In this document: positions 53,217 through 63,354 of the stretch, in pieces
Numbering within the stretch: position 1 is the first letter of the stretch
Layout of the letters: the number at the start of each line of letters is the position of its first letter
NCBI RefSeq assembly: GCF_007754155.1
Contig: NZ_CP037423.1
Coordinates: 2,852,001 to 2,916,000, forward strand
DNA from: Stieleria neptunia
Lineage (GTDB): Bacteria > Planctomycetota > Planctomycetia > Pirellulales > Pirellulaceae
Direction of reading: 5' to 3'
DNA length: 64,000 nt
Position numbers and translations under genes: made by a program
Notes under the pieces: generated by a model
The model's database searches: none
Told to the model about the DNA's origin: nothing
What the model saw: the letters and a program-made list of their open reading frames with translations, nothing else

Positions 53217-54368
53217 ATGAGCTTGTTTGCATGTTTTCGAATCTTGTGGAACGCCGGAGCTGTTGTCGTGCTGCTATTGGCATGCCAACTCGGCCAGGTC
53301 CATGCACAGGAACAGCCGGCGACAAACGCATCTCCCATGGAACGCGTGCGGTTGTCAAAGGACGGAACAAAGTTTGTCTTGGCCGATTCCGGCGCGACAT
53401 TCGCTCCATGGGGGTTCAATTTCGTCGGCGAGTTCGGCCGGATCGTTGAGGAGTATTGGGAGGAGGATTGGCCCGGCGTCGAAGAAGATTTTCACCGCAT
53501 GGCCGCGCTCGGCGCGAACGTGGTGCGCCTGCACCTTCAGATCGGCACCTACATGGAGACCGCCGAAGAGGTCGACCCGCAAGCTTTGGCCCTGCTTCGG
53601 CGAACCCTCGATCTGGCGCAACGATGTGGTCTTTATTTGGATCTGACCGGGCTGGGATGTTATCACCTCGATGCCGTGCCAGACTGGTTGGATGACCTGT
53701 CCGAAGCGGAACGTTGGGAGACCCAGGCACGTTTTTGGGAAGCGGTCGCAGAAACCTGTGCCGGCCATCCCGCCGTGTTCTGCTATGACCTGATGAACGA
53801 GCCGGTCCTTGGGAGGGCCAAAGACGGCGAACATCCGTGGTTGCTGGGCGAGCTGGAGGGCTTCTATTTCGTGCAAAGGATTTCCAGTGATCCCATGCAG
53901 CGTGATCGTCAGACGATTGTTGAAGCCTGGGTCAAAAAGATGGTGCGGGCGATCAGGAAACATGATCGCGATGGGCTGATCACCGTGGGCGTGATTCCGT
54001 GGGCACACGTCTGGCCCACCGCCAAGCCTTTGTTCTATTCTCCGGATGTGGCGCGGCACCTCGATTTCGTGAGCGTCCACTTTTACCCCAAGGCGGGCGA
54101 AGTCGAAAAAGCGCTTGCTGCTCTGTCCGTTTATGACATCGGTAAGCCATTGGTTGTCGAAGAAACGTTCCCTTTGAGCTGCTCACTGGAGGAGTTCGAC
54201 GAGTTTGTCGAAGGGGGCAACGTTCGAGTCGATGGCTGGATCAGCCACTACTTCGGCAACTCCATCGAGGAGCATGCCGCAGGTGCCAAGCCGTCCGGGG
54301 AAGTCACGGCTAAGTTTCTCAAGTACTGGAAAGACAAGAAGGCGGCGATCCAAACGGAGCAGCAATAG
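53217..54368 (+). CDS. Secreted GH5-like glycoside hydrolase
   Basis: A 383-residue exported protein with a TIM-barrel glycosidase (clan GH-A, cellulase/mannanase-like). It has a signal peptide (residues 1-30). Strand 1 is TFAPWGFNFVG, then ALGANVVRLHLQ, the acid/base Glu195 in CYDLMNEPVLG, VSVHFYPK, and the nucleophile Glu315 or 316 in KPLVVEETFPLSC. The order and spacing are normal, so an active retaining beta-glycosidase is likely; the polysaccharide target is unknown. ATG 53217 is preferred over a frame open from 52947 because AAAGG precedes it and the signal peptide starts there. Confidence 0.87.
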   Translation: MSLFACFRILWNAGAVVVLLLACQLGQVHAQEQPATNASPMERVRLSKDGTKFVLADSGATFAPWGFNFVGEFGRIVEEYWEEDWPGVEEDFHRMAALGANVVRLHLQIGTYMETAEEVDPQALALLRRTLDLAQRCGLYLDLTGLGCYHLDAVPDWLDDLSEAERWETQARFWEAVAETCAGHPAVFCYDLMNEPVLGRAKDGEHPWLLGELEGFYFVQRISSDPMQRDRQTIVEAWVKKMVRAIRKHDRDGLITVGVIPWAHVWPTAKPLFYSPDVARHLDFVSVHFYPKAGEVEKALAALSVYDIGKPLVVEETFPLSCSLEEFDEFVEGGNVRVDGWISHYFGNSIEEHAAGAKPSGEVTAKFLKYWKDKKAAIQTEQQ

Positions 54369-54683
54369 CCGCATAGAAATCCCCACCCGGCAGGAACACG
54401 CGACAAACGGAGGGGCTCGCCGTACGACAAAGACAGATTGGGCAGCGATTCGGATGGCAAATCGCCGGCTTGGGGGCGACCCGTTTCGGTTGGGGCCGAA
54501 CAGCGGAGGGGATTGGTTTAAACTGAGGCCAGTGTTGGGTCTTTGAAACCTCTGTCGGATTCTGGTCAATGGTGGCCAGCCCCGCATTCTCATCCATTCG
54601 TCAAGGAGTTGTTATGAACCTTCGTTCGTTGGGTGCTTCGGCTGGTGAAGTTTGGAGTGGAAGTTGCAGCGGGCGACACTTGC
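54369..54683. other. Intergenic region between convergent genes
   Basis: These 315 bp hold no recognisable full gene. A 26-codon frame at 54614-54694 (plus) has a good AAGGAG site at 54602-54607 but runs into the LRR gene and has no signal or domain. It may be the remaining 5' end of a deleted gene. Confidence 0.4.
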
Positions 54684-57194
54684 TCACGGGATAGGCGATT
54701 GCGGAAAGACAAGCAGCTTGATATCGGGGTGGTTCTCTTTGAATTGCGACTCTTCGCCCTCGCTGATTTGCGTTTTGCCGATGGTGATCCATTTTAACTT
54801 TTCAAGATCGCCCAGACGTTGCAGCTCTCCGCCAAAGATATTCGTCCACTGCACAGAAAGCCGCTCCAGGGTTTCCATCTTGTTGATGTGGTCCAGTGCG
54901 TCATCCGTGATCGGGGTGCTGGCCATCGACAATCTCGTCAGCTTGGGAAACCACTTGGAAATCGCCGCGACTCCGGCATCACTAACGTTCGTTTTTTGAA
55001 GCGAAAGTTCCTCCAGATGGCTCATGCCCCGCATCGCTGCAATGGATTCGTCGTTTATGTCTGAGTTATTTAGCGATAGTTTGCGAAGCGTCTGGATCCC
55101 TCCCAGCAAGCCCATTCGTTCGGGCGAAATGCTTATTTTGTTGAGGGCTAACGATTCAAGCGACGGCAGTTGACAGAGGGCGCCGAGGCCTATTTCGCTG
55201 ATGGGCGTTTGCTGGTGCGGCGTGATCTGGAGGTCCGAAAGCTGTTTGGCGACAGTCAGGTGTGCAAGATTTGCTTCATCAAATTGGACATCGCTTAGCG
55301 ACAGCGATTTCAAATGGGGGAGCTTGCCAAATTCACTCAGGATCGCGCTGGTGACGCGGGGGGCGTTGCTGCAGCGAAATTGACTCAGTGACACCATTTT
55401 TCTGATATCGGTAAAGGCAGTGTTCGTGATCCTCTCGCAGCGGTAAATGCTCATTTTTTCAATCGTTCCCGACTCGGCAAGCGCAGCGATCAGCGCTTGC
55501 ACCGCATCGTCGGAAAAATCGATCTGCGAAATCGTAAGCGACTTCAGCGATCGAATCTTTCCAATCGCCTGTGCCCCGATCGGAGAAACCGACAGACGGC
55601 TCATCGAGATTGATTCGAGAACGGGGTATTCTCCAATGGCGCTCCATCCGCCGTCAGTAATCTTGACGGAGCTTAGGTACATCCTCTTAATCGGCACGTC
55701 GGCCAGCAACTTGAGTTGCTGCTCGTCGTATGACTCGGATCTGGTGAGGAAGACGGTGGCAAGATTGGGCGTCTTCTTTAGTTTTGCGGCGATCTCGGGC
55801 GTGATGGCACCGCGTAGATGTGCGTTTCTTCCACCGGTGGTGCGGTTGTCAGTGAAGCCGACCGAAGGCGCGCGGAGGTTAAATGGCCGCCGCCCCTCGT
55901 TCAAAGTGACGCGGCGAAGCGAGGACGTTGCTTGCTCCAGTTTCGCGATTCCCTCCTTAGTAACCTTGGTTCCACTGAGCCGGATGGTGGTTAGCTTTGC
56001 GTGACCGTGCAGATGAGCAATGCCGGCATCCGTGATCTCCGCGTTCGTGATCGAGAGCGATTCGAGTTCCTTTGCGTTACGCAGGTGGCGAAGGGAATGG
56101 TCGTCGATCGCTGTGCTGTAGACGCTTAGATAGACGAGACTCGCACGCGAAAGATTTTCCCAGCCGGCGTCACTGACGCCTTCGACTCGGCTGATCCTGA
56201 TCCGGAGAGGAATTTCGATCCGTGACATCCATTCCCATTGTGTGTTATCGACGGCAGATACCACAATCTCGACACTTCGAATCGCTCTCAACCGATTGAG
56301 TACGTCAACCGCTTCCCGATCGAATTCAAACTTAGAAATCATGAGTGTGTCGAGCTTCGTGATCCCTTCGATGATCTTTAACTGATCAAGTGAGTCGGGC
56401 TGAAAAGACAGGACTCGCAGACTGGGAAAGTCGGTCAGATGTCGAATGCCATCCGCCGAGAACTGGGTGTCGTTAAGAAACAAAAATCTAAGTTTGCTGA
56501 GGTTTTTCAGCTTGCCCAGACCATCGTCTGTCATGGAAACGTCTAAGAACGACAGAGTCGAGATTGATGGGAGGTCCAAGATCGGCGCAATCGCGGCATC
56601 GGTGATCTCGTTGCTTCGCATGAACACCGAAGTCAACTTCGGCAGAAATTGTAGGTAGTGAGCTTGGCGGTTGGTGGTGATCGAGACGCTCGTCGCGTTC
56701 CCCTCTTTGGAAAGACTTACCCTGACTCCCAATGACGTGAGCTTGGCAATGGCCCGCTCCTCGTCCGTGGTTTTCAGTTCCTTGACCCGTGCGGCAGCAA
56801 TCGCGGCGATCTGGTTGGCGGGCTCCTCGCTGAGACGCTCGAGCGCGGGCAACGCGATTTCGACTCCTTTCGGGTCGCGCGAGATTTGCGCCAATGCCTC
56901 AACGCACCGTGTCGCGACTTCCAATTGGTCTGACTTCGCGCCCTTCTCGAGTGCGCCTACCGCGCGGCTTCCCGCCGCGACCAGTTGGTCATACGAGGTT
57001 CGCCGCGTATTGAATTTGTTGCTGCTAAGTCCATTGATTAGCACCTCGAACGTCGCCGGCTCATTCTGATCTGCTGCTGGAGACTCTGTCGCGACATTCA
57101 GCTGGGCTTCCAAGCTGGTTGCAGCCGCCAAGGCGAAAAGAGTCGTAAAACCGATCGTTCTCAATACAGCCGTCACATGAAAAGACTTTGCCAT
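54684..57194 (-). CDS. Secreted leucine-rich-repeat protein
   Basis: An 836-residue exported protein. It has a signal peptide (TIGFTTLFALAAATSLEAQ), an N-terminal helical HEAT-like region (residues about 45-145, with RRTSYDQLVAAGSRAVGALEKGAK), and then about 25 leucine-rich repeats of 23-25 residues of the type L-x-x-L-x-L-x-x-T-x-I-x-D-x-G-I (for example LTTIRLSGTKVTKEGIAKL, LEELSLQKTNVSDAGVAAI). The consensus resembles RI-like/GALA-type repeats. It is probably a surface or periplasmic protein-binding solenoid with unknown partner. GGAGG upstream of ATG 57194 supports the start. No neighbour in the same orientation is close. Confidence 0.85.
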   Translation of the reverse strand: MAKSFHVTAVLRTIGFTTLFALAAATSLEAQLNVATESPAADQNEPATFEVLINGLSSNKFNTRRTSYDQLVAAGSRAVGALEKGAKSDQLEVATRCVEALAQISRDPKGVEIALPALERLSEEPANQIAAIAAARVKELKTTDEERAIAKLTSLGVRVSLSKEGNATSVSITTNRQAHYLQFLPKLTSVFMRSNEITDAAIAPILDLPSISTLSFLDVSMTDDGLGKLKNLSKLRFLFLNDTQFSADGIRHLTDFPSLRVLSFQPDSLDQLKIIEGITKLDTLMISKFEFDREAVDVLNRLRAIRSVEIVVSAVDNTQWEWMSRIEIPLRIRISRVEGVSDAGWENLSRASLVYLSVYSTAIDDHSLRHLRNAKELESLSITNAEITDAGIAHLHGHAKLTTIRLSGTKVTKEGIAKLEQATSSLRRVTLNEGRRPFNLRAPSVGFTDNRTTGGRNAHLRGAITPEIAAKLKKTPNLATVFLTRSESYDEQQLKLLADVPIKRMYLSSVKITDGGWSAIGEYPVLESISMSRLSVSPIGAQAIGKIRSLKSLTISQIDFSDDAVQALIAALAESGTIEKMSIYRCERITNTAFTDIRKMVSLSQFRCSNAPRVTSAILSEFGKLPHLKSLSLSDVQFDEANLAHLTVAKQLSDLQITPHQQTPISEIGLGALCQLPSLESLALNKISISPERMGLLGGIQTLRKLSLNNSDINDESIAAMRGMSHLEELSLQKTNVSDAGVAAISKWFPKLTRLSMASTPITDDALDHINKMETLERLSVQWTNIFGGELQRLGDLEKLKWITIGKTQISEGEESQFKENHPDIKLLVFPQSPIP

Positions 57195-58257
57195 CACATC
57201 CTCCCTCGGGATTGCAAATCGCCCAACGCCAGTAGCGAGCGATTCATTTTGCAGCGCCCGCAGATGACAGTCTAACATTCCGCCAGCACGCTGAGGTGGC
57301 AGCCTTCTTCGAGCAGGCGGATCGCGGCGAGATCGGCGTGCGATTGGGGAATCACATCAATGACATCGGCGTTGAAGGATACAACAGTGCACCGTCCGAT
57401 AGCGGGTCGTTTCTCGTGGGGGCAGGTTTTTTAATAGAAGGTAATAGAATTGGCCACCCACTTTTCTTGGCTCGATTTCGGTATTCGGGTCCACTTTCAT
57501 CTTGCTCAGTACACCGTGGGGAGATTGCTTTGGCTCGGAAACCTCGCTCGGAAGTGGTGGATCCCGAGTCGGATCGGTCTGGACCATCACGGCTGGTGCG
57601 AACTGGTGCAGAAGTTCGACAAGATCTTCAAGCGTGTCGCGGGGACGGCAGGCAATCTCGCGGCTGAAACCACACGTGGCGGCCATGGTTGGCTCTGTGC
57701 CCCTGGGAACCCACTGTAACCGGCCGGTTGATTAAAGCCGCCACTTCGCCACGGTCGATAAGTCAAGTCGCTGGTGGCTGCTGCGCTGCCGACGGGAAAT
57801 CATTCAATGATCGTCGGCGTCTCGATGGATTGAGCTAGAAAATGGAATGTGAGTGTCCTGACAGCCGCTCCCCGCGCAGAGGTTTTTAGGTGGCCCCGTT
57901 TACCCTGCTGTTTACCCTCTGGAAGAAGTCGCACCACTTGGATTTCAGCAATCCCAACGACGCGACAGGGGCGTGGTGGCGGCAGGAGAATCGAGAAACG
58001 ACCGTCTCGCTTGTGCGGCGTCGGGGCTTGACCGAGCAGACAAATCCTGGGCGGATTGCGTAACGAGCCGCGGTCGCTGCAACCTCCGCTCATCAATTAC
58101 CTGTTCGATCCGGCGCCGCACGGCATCAGCATTCCGCTGCAATGCGTCGGTGTGTCCGGCGGGCAAGCACCGATGCGAGCGTAGCCCCTTGCTCAGGCGT
58201 GCGGGATTGAATCGACAGACCGCCAGCGATTTGCCGCTCACCTTATGCGCGCATTGT
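57195..58257. other. 1.06-kb stretch without a convincing gene
   Basis: Several overlapping short frames exist on both strands (largest: 57357-57686 minus, 57800-58096 minus, 57945-58241 minus). None has a signal peptide, domain or usable start that I recognise. Arg/Pro-rich, shifting frames suggest decayed coding DNA. The origin was not identified. Confidence 0.45.
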
Positions 58258-60645
58258 TTAGAACTCGACCGTGATCACGAACTTGAGGACTGACGCCGTC
58301 TTGCCATCGTGCTGATGGGCGATTTCGACATCCCACTGACCGAGACTCGATACGTCTGTCTTCCATTGAATCTTACCGGTCTTCGGATCGACCTTCATTC
58401 CCTGGGGACCGTTTTTCAATTCATACTTGCCTTCGGCCTTCGGCAGCTTCGGGTCAAAAGCCAGCGTTTCACCCTGCTTGATCTTCTCGGGTGGAGAAAG
58501 CGGCTTGGTCGTTGATCCATCCTTTGCAATCTTGTTCGGCGCAGACTTCGGTAACGGGACGCAGTACCAGTCGGATTCGACTTCATCCACCATCAATGCA
58601 AATCGCCCGCGGATATTTGCACCGTACGTCGAGATGCAATACAGCAGATAGTCGTTTGAGCCGTCTCCAATGACACACGCGCGACTCACCGCGGCACCCG
58701 CAATGCGACCAGCCACCGTTAGCACGGAGCCATGATTTGCCGTGCCAACGAGCAGTTTCGCGGGGCGATCATGCAGGTGGATGTTCTTGGTCAGGAACAT
58801 GCTGACCGGCTGTCCAAGCGGAACCTCTTTCTTCCACAGTACCTGTCCATTCTGGTCAACGGCAATCAATGGTAAGGCCTCTGGATTGCTCAGGTCGTTG
58901 CCCCGAGTCATCAGGAATTTTGTGCCATCGTGCCACGCGGCGATGATCGTTCCATCGATCGTCCACAGCGTTTCATCATTAGCTGGTGTGAACGCGGCGG
59001 TCTTGTTTTCTACCTTCGCCGCAACAAAGTGCTTTTTAGGCGTCGGATAGATTGGGCCGACTGTTTCGTGTTCAAATTTGGCGATGCTCCGGCCGCCTTG
59101 CATTTGAGAAATTGTGGGGATCCCACTCGGGCTGCCCCCAAAATTCCGTTGGGACGCCACGTAATCGCCCATGACGACCATGCGTTCAGAATCTTGTGTG
59201 CTGACCGTCTTCGTTGTCCGCGATTCGACATCCAATTCCAAGAGCACCGTATTCCGATCCGGGGCTGCTCCATTCGGACTGCACAGTACGTAAAGGTTTT
59301 CGGACATCACCGCCAAGCTCAACGCGACGGGAACACCGCGATTCACTTTGATCGGTGCTGCGTTAACGATGCGATGACTCTCGGGATCAACAATGGCAAC
59401 GACCTTCGACTCTGGGCAGAGCACTGCAATGTTTTTCCCGAAGACCACGACATCGGCCGGCGAGCGAGGAACTTGAATTCGATCACCCACGCGCTGATCA
59501 TTGGGATTCCAAAACACCAATTCTTTGCTCGTGTTTCCTTCCCGCACGATGTACGCGCCGTCTCCGTTTGGTGAAGCCGTCCAAGCGATCACCCGTCCAA
59601 CAAAATCGACGGGGATCACACGGTCCTCTGATTCGCCCTTCGAATCACTCTGAGCTTGCACCGGAGTGATCGATCCGGAAATTCTACCATCCCGCACCGG
59701 GATACTTAACGCCGGCTTTTCCTTGACCGTTCCATCCTCAAGGACCGCTCGCGTCACCAGCGAAACATGCTTGGACTTCAACAGGATATCGGCCGAGACA
59801 GTCGCTTCACGTCCATGACGTGTAAACGGAACCTCCGTCGTGTTGCCATCGCTGGAAACGATGGCGGTCAACTCACGAATGTTCTCATATGGGTCACACA
59901 ATGTGATTGCGATCTTCAGTTTTGCAGTGCCGTCAGATTCGATGTCGACGGCAACGATGTCGCCTGCGAGAAACGATTGAACTTTATTCACCGGGATCGC
60001 GAAACCGATTCCAGCGTTCTGAACCGTTGCGGCTGCGACACCAATCAGTTGCCCGGCAGAATTGACGACCGGACCGCCTGAGTTGCCGGGGTTCAGGTTT
60101 CCATCGAGTTGAATCAGCTCGAGCTGATCATCTTCGTCACGACGCAAGCTTGACACAGACGCCTTGGAAATCGTGATGGCGGGTGTCTTTCGATTGCCCT
60201 TCAGTTCTGCGCCGAATGGAAATCCAAGTACAAATGTTTCCATCGTTTGGCTGACCTCGGCAGAATCGGCGAACGTCAGCGGTGACGGCAAGTCGTCGGC
60301 CTTGACGTAAAGCAACGCAAGATCCTGTCTCACTCTCGATGCGATGACATCCGCAGAATGGATCCTCGCCGCGCTCGTCCCGCTTTGAAACACAACCTTG
60401 ACTTTCGCGCGTTTGTGCCCATCGATGACATGATGATTGGTCAGCACAAATGCACCCGTGTCATCGTCAGCAACAAGAAACCCACTACCGGACGACGAAC
60501 TCCTGCTGGACTCCACCGTGACCATGACAGATGCGTCTTTGAGTTTTTGTAAAAGCGTCGGTTGGATATCGTCAGCATTGGCGACACCGATGAGCGACCC
60601 AACAATGAAAACCGCTGAGACGACGCGTAGGAATGAGCAGGTCAT
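58258..60645 (-). CDS. Secreted S1C (DegP-like) serine protease with long C-terminal region
   Basis: A 795-residue protein with a signal peptide and a trypsin-like S1C protease domain: His72 in FVLTNHHVIDGH, Asp108 in VRQDLALLYV, Ser189 in NLNPGNSGGPVV, plus GIGFAIPVNKV. No PDZ domain follows. Instead there is a linker (residues about 230-330) and a large C-terminal region with beta-propeller-like repeats (IVDPESHRIV, LLELDVESRTTKTV, IPTISQMQGGRSIAKF). The end carries an Ig-like/putative Ig segment (GKYELKNGPQGMKVDPKTGKIQWK). It is a probable periplasmic protease or quality-control sensor. All catalytic residues are intact. It is monocistronic. Confidence 0.88.
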   Translation of the reverse strand: MTCSFLRVVSAVFIVGSLIGVANADDIQPTLLQKLKDASVMVTVESSRSSSSGSGFLVADDDTGAFVLTNHHVIDGHKRAKVKVVFQSGTSAARIHSADVIASRVRQDLALLYVKADDLPSPLTFADSAEVSQTMETFVLGFPFGAELKGNRKTPAITISKASVSSLRRDEDDQLELIQLDGNLNPGNSGGPVVNSAGQLIGVAAATVQNAGIGFAIPVNKVQSFLAGDIVAVDIESDGTAKLKIAITLCDPYENIRELTAIVSSDGNTTEVPFTRHGREATVSADILLKSKHVSLVTRAVLEDGTVKEKPALSIPVRDGRISGSITPVQAQSDSKGESEDRVIPVDFVGRVIAWTASPNGDGAYIVREGNTSKELVFWNPNDQRVGDRIQVPRSPADVVVFGKNIAVLCPESKVVAIVDPESHRIVNAAPIKVNRGVPVALSLAVMSENLYVLCSPNGAAPDRNTVLLELDVESRTTKTVSTQDSERMVVMGDYVASQRNFGGSPSGIPTISQMQGGRSIAKFEHETVGPIYPTPKKHFVAAKVENKTAAFTPANDETLWTIDGTIIAAWHDGTKFLMTRGNDLSNPEALPLIAVDQNGQVLWKKEVPLGQPVSMFLTKNIHLHDRPAKLLVGTANHGSVLTVAGRIAGAAVSRACVIGDGSNDYLLYCISTYGANIRGRFALMVDEVESDWYCVPLPKSAPNKIAKDGSTTKPLSPPEKIKQGETLAFDPKLPKAEGKYELKNGPQGMKVDPKTGKIQWKTDVSSLGQWDVEIAHQHDGKTASVLKFVITVEF

Positions 60646-61336
60646 GGAGCCTCTGGGTTTAAAAACCTTGAGAGAAATATCAAGTGGAGTCTTCCGACGA
60701 AGATCCTAATGAGACTTTCGTTTGCAGCAGCCAGGTAAATCGAGAGCGTGCCGCCGATATCCGGAACAACGCCGTTTTGGTGCCGACTTTGACCGCCTCC
60801 AGCGACTGGTAGCGATTTTGATCCTATTTGTCCTGCTGATTTTGCCAGAGATGGCGAGGGTTTTCCACTTGCTCGGCCAGATTTTGCGCAATGAAGAAGG
60901 GGAACCATGCCCGAAACGCGTTTTCAGCTGAGCAGACGCCGCGCTGCGCGGCGAATTTGGCCTCGATGGTACAAGAGTCGGGTGCCACACTTTGCCGGGA
61001 ATGACATTGCGACGGCCGAGCACCTGCCGATCAACCGGGACGGTGGTTTGCCAAGCGGTGCGGGTTGGCGGCGATGTAGACCACGATGACGACAGTCGAA
61101 AAGAGATGAATGGTGCCACCGACCACGTGACATCGGGGCTACCGGCTTGCTGCTTTGCGAGCAGGAGTGTTGACCTTGGTGGGTGTGCAGTGGTCGTAGC
61201 GCCCCGAACGAGGGTCGAAGGTGGCAAGCATTCTCGAATCAAATCCTCAACCACGGCGATCTCAAGATTGTCGAACCGTTGCGAGCATCGATCCGCCGAC
61301 CTTGCTTGGCCACTTCCAGTTCCTAGCAAAGAATCA
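60646..61336. other. Probable decayed 3' part of the IS1380-like element
   Basis: These 691 bp lie downstream (minus strand) of the recognisable transposase segment. Frames here are broken. One reads KTRFGHGSPSSLRKIWPSKWKT and an alternate frame gives a stretch resembling FRAWFPFFIAQNLAEQVEN, which could be transposase C-terminus. No terminal inverted repeat was identified. Confidence 0.4.
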
Positions 61337-62155
61337 CTAGGCGATAGGTTTCTTTGCAATCGGTTGGACTGACGCGACCTCGGTTACCCATTCAGCGGAG
61401 AGACGCTTGTTGTCGCAACAGCGTTTTGCCACGATCTGTACTGTGATGTTTTCTGGTCGGGCACGATTAGGCGTTTTCGGATCGTACTTGGGGGATCGAG
61501 GTAGTGGTTTCCAATGATCATTTGGCACGTCTTCGGCGAGATTTACCAGTCCAGGATAGGCCTTCATGCCAAAGAGAACTTTCACGCCCGCCGCGTCCCA
61601 CCGATCCAGTTGGACCATTTGGGTGAATGCCGTGTCGCCTCGTAAGGCGATGCGACGAAATCCCGCTCGGCGACATAGCTCGATCGCACGATCGGCTTCC
61701 GCGGCGGCGCCTTCTTGACTAACGCGATTGCCACTGCGTTTGCCACTGCGATTGAGCAATCGCAACACTTCACCCGTCTCGGCCAATGTCATCACCAGAG
61801 GATGATAGCCCACACACCCTTGTAGCTGATGTCCATTCCCTCTTTACACTGGCCTGTGGTCTCCACAAGCGTACCATCCATCTCGATGGTCGCTTGATCA
61901 AAGAACGAATCGCCTTTGTTTCTTGAACAGATGCAGCGATTGATCAATCCGTTCTGGCAGTCCTAGCTTGGTCGCGAATGCATGAGTGGCAGCCACGCCG
62001 CCGTAGGCAGTACCATGAGTTTTCTGCGACAACTCGTAGGCGGTGTTAGCACCTTGGATCATTGGCCGACCGCGATCATGAGAGGCGGATTGATCCAGTC
62101 TTCGGCGAATTTGTCGTTTGCGTCTGCGGATCAGATCGGGTTTCATTATTTTCAC
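61337..62155 (-). pseudogene. Degenerate IS1380-family transposase
   Basis: Three pieces of one transposase are visible in order on the minus strand. An N-terminal piece (62155-61898) contains [35 protein letters not shown] short piece around 61890-61815 reads [23 protein letters not shown]. The central piece (61813-61337) reads [65 protein letters not shown]. The first and second pieces are joined by a deletion and the last two by a frameshift; a stop ends the frame at 61337. The Asp-bearing segments (MDGTLVE, RGDTAF) match IS1380 DDE transposases. It cannot be functional. Confidence 0.85.
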
Positions 62156-62626
62156 TCGAAATCTCCATCGCGGTGAACGAGCAGAATGTTGGGCCTCGGC
62201 AAAAAGACCAACAATCTGCGGGGATACTTCGAGTTTTTCATGCGCAAATCCCGTGCCAATCAGCCGTCATCTGCTGGTTTAGGGACTAGAAGTAGGTCAA
62301 GGCAATCGTCGTTACGGATTCGGCCCGATCGTTTCCATGATCGCGCGTTGAGGATGCACGAAGTTCCAGCACGGTCAAGCCTCTGCAGTCTGGCCGCTTG
62401 GGTGCACCGTTGTCCTAAATCCAGTCGAATTCTCACGAATGGTGCGCCGAAGGAATTCAGCCATTTTGCGGCGGTCGATGCAACCTCCCGCAGTTACGGA
62501 ACCATATGACTAGATCGCTAATGGATTGGTTCACGCCCTTGCGATTGCGATGTCGGCCTGCCGCTGCTGTGAGGTGAGTGCGTCACCTTTGTGGCTTGGC
62601 ATGGATCCAATTGTCGAACGGACTGC
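62156..62626. other. Non-coding or decayed flank of the IS1380 remnant
   Basis: These 471 bp show no supported gene. Short frames on the plus strand are Arg/Ser-rich and lack starts or domains. It presumably includes the outer end of the old element, whose inverted repeat I could not define. Confidence 0.4.
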
Positions 62627-63016
62627 TCACGATTCGACATTGATCAGCCTGTTGCGTAGCTCCTCAAGACGTGATTTCTCGGGTCTCAGGTTGGTCCGAA
62701 TCTCACGTCTGATCTGCCAATATGCGAGCCCCATGAATACGACGAAAGCTGGAATGAAGATGGTGTAGAACGAGTAACGCTTCGAATCCTCAACGATGAA
62801 CAAGCCGATCGCCAGCCCCAAGCTTGTTGGGCCCGCAAACCACCAGAGGAAGTTCCGTATTCGCCCCATTTGGTAGATTACCGCGTCGATGGATTGCTGG
62901 ACGATCCCAAGCAGGGAAGCATCGAAGCGCATCTCCCGTTTCTTGCGCGCGTTTCGGCCAGTCCAGACAAACATTGCGGCCAATAGGCTGGCGATAGAGC
63001 CATGTGGACTCAGCAA
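62627..63016 (-). CDS. Small two-helix membrane protein, possibly 5'-truncated
   Basis: About 129 residues in the open frame. The body DASLLGIVQQSIDAVIYQMGRIRNFLWWFAGPTSLGLAIGLFIV is followed by a second membrane segment (YTIFIPAFVVFMGLAYWQI) and a basic coiled C-terminus (RPEKSRLEELRNRLI). The longest start is TTG; ATG 62974 or ATG 62932 are alternatives, and GGGAG sits too close to the last. The frame may continue a longer N-terminal region lost by mutation, since related small membrane proteins carry an extra N-terminal helix. Function unknown. Confidence 0.5.
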   Translation of the reverse strand: MLSPHGSIASLLAAMFVWTGRNARKKREMRFDASLLGIVQQSIDAVIYQMGRIRNFLWWFAGPTSLGLAIGLFIVEDSKRYSFYTIFIPAFVVFMGLAYWQIRREIRTNLRPEKSRLEELRNRLINVES

Positions 63017-63354
63017 CTTGCGTCTTGTACCCCGGGATCGACTTCCACACTTGGAATGCGATTTATTGAAGCAGGTCGTCGCGATCGTGTATTGACTGCG
63101 CGAAGGATCGAGCCACCTTGATCAACAAGCCCTTGTGGCGACTCAGCCAGTCGTTCCGTACTCGTACCCTTCTGAACGCAGAATCACGTGATTTCTGCTA
63201 ATCAGTTCCTTTGCTCCGTTGCAATCAGGCTCATCGTCTGCCCTGCCATCAGGATCTCTTCTCACTTTGTTGTCGGGCAATTGAGAGATTTGGCGGTTGC
63301 CATGGTAGAGGTGTAAATCCGGCCCCTGTAACCTAGCGATCCAATAGGAACGAC
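63017..63354. other. Intergenic region
   Basis: These 338 bp between divergent genes show no supported gene or RNA. They presumably hold the promoter of the thioredoxin-like gene. Confidence 0.5.

Noticed and set aside
54614..54694. 26-codon frame with a good AAGGAG site
   Set aside because: Too short, overlaps the end of the LRR gene and encodes nothing recognisable; mentioned only as a possible remnant.
54684..57194. Possible tandem DNA repeats in the LRR gene
   Set aside because: Repeats are degenerate at the amino-acid level only; no exact nucleotide repeat was seen.
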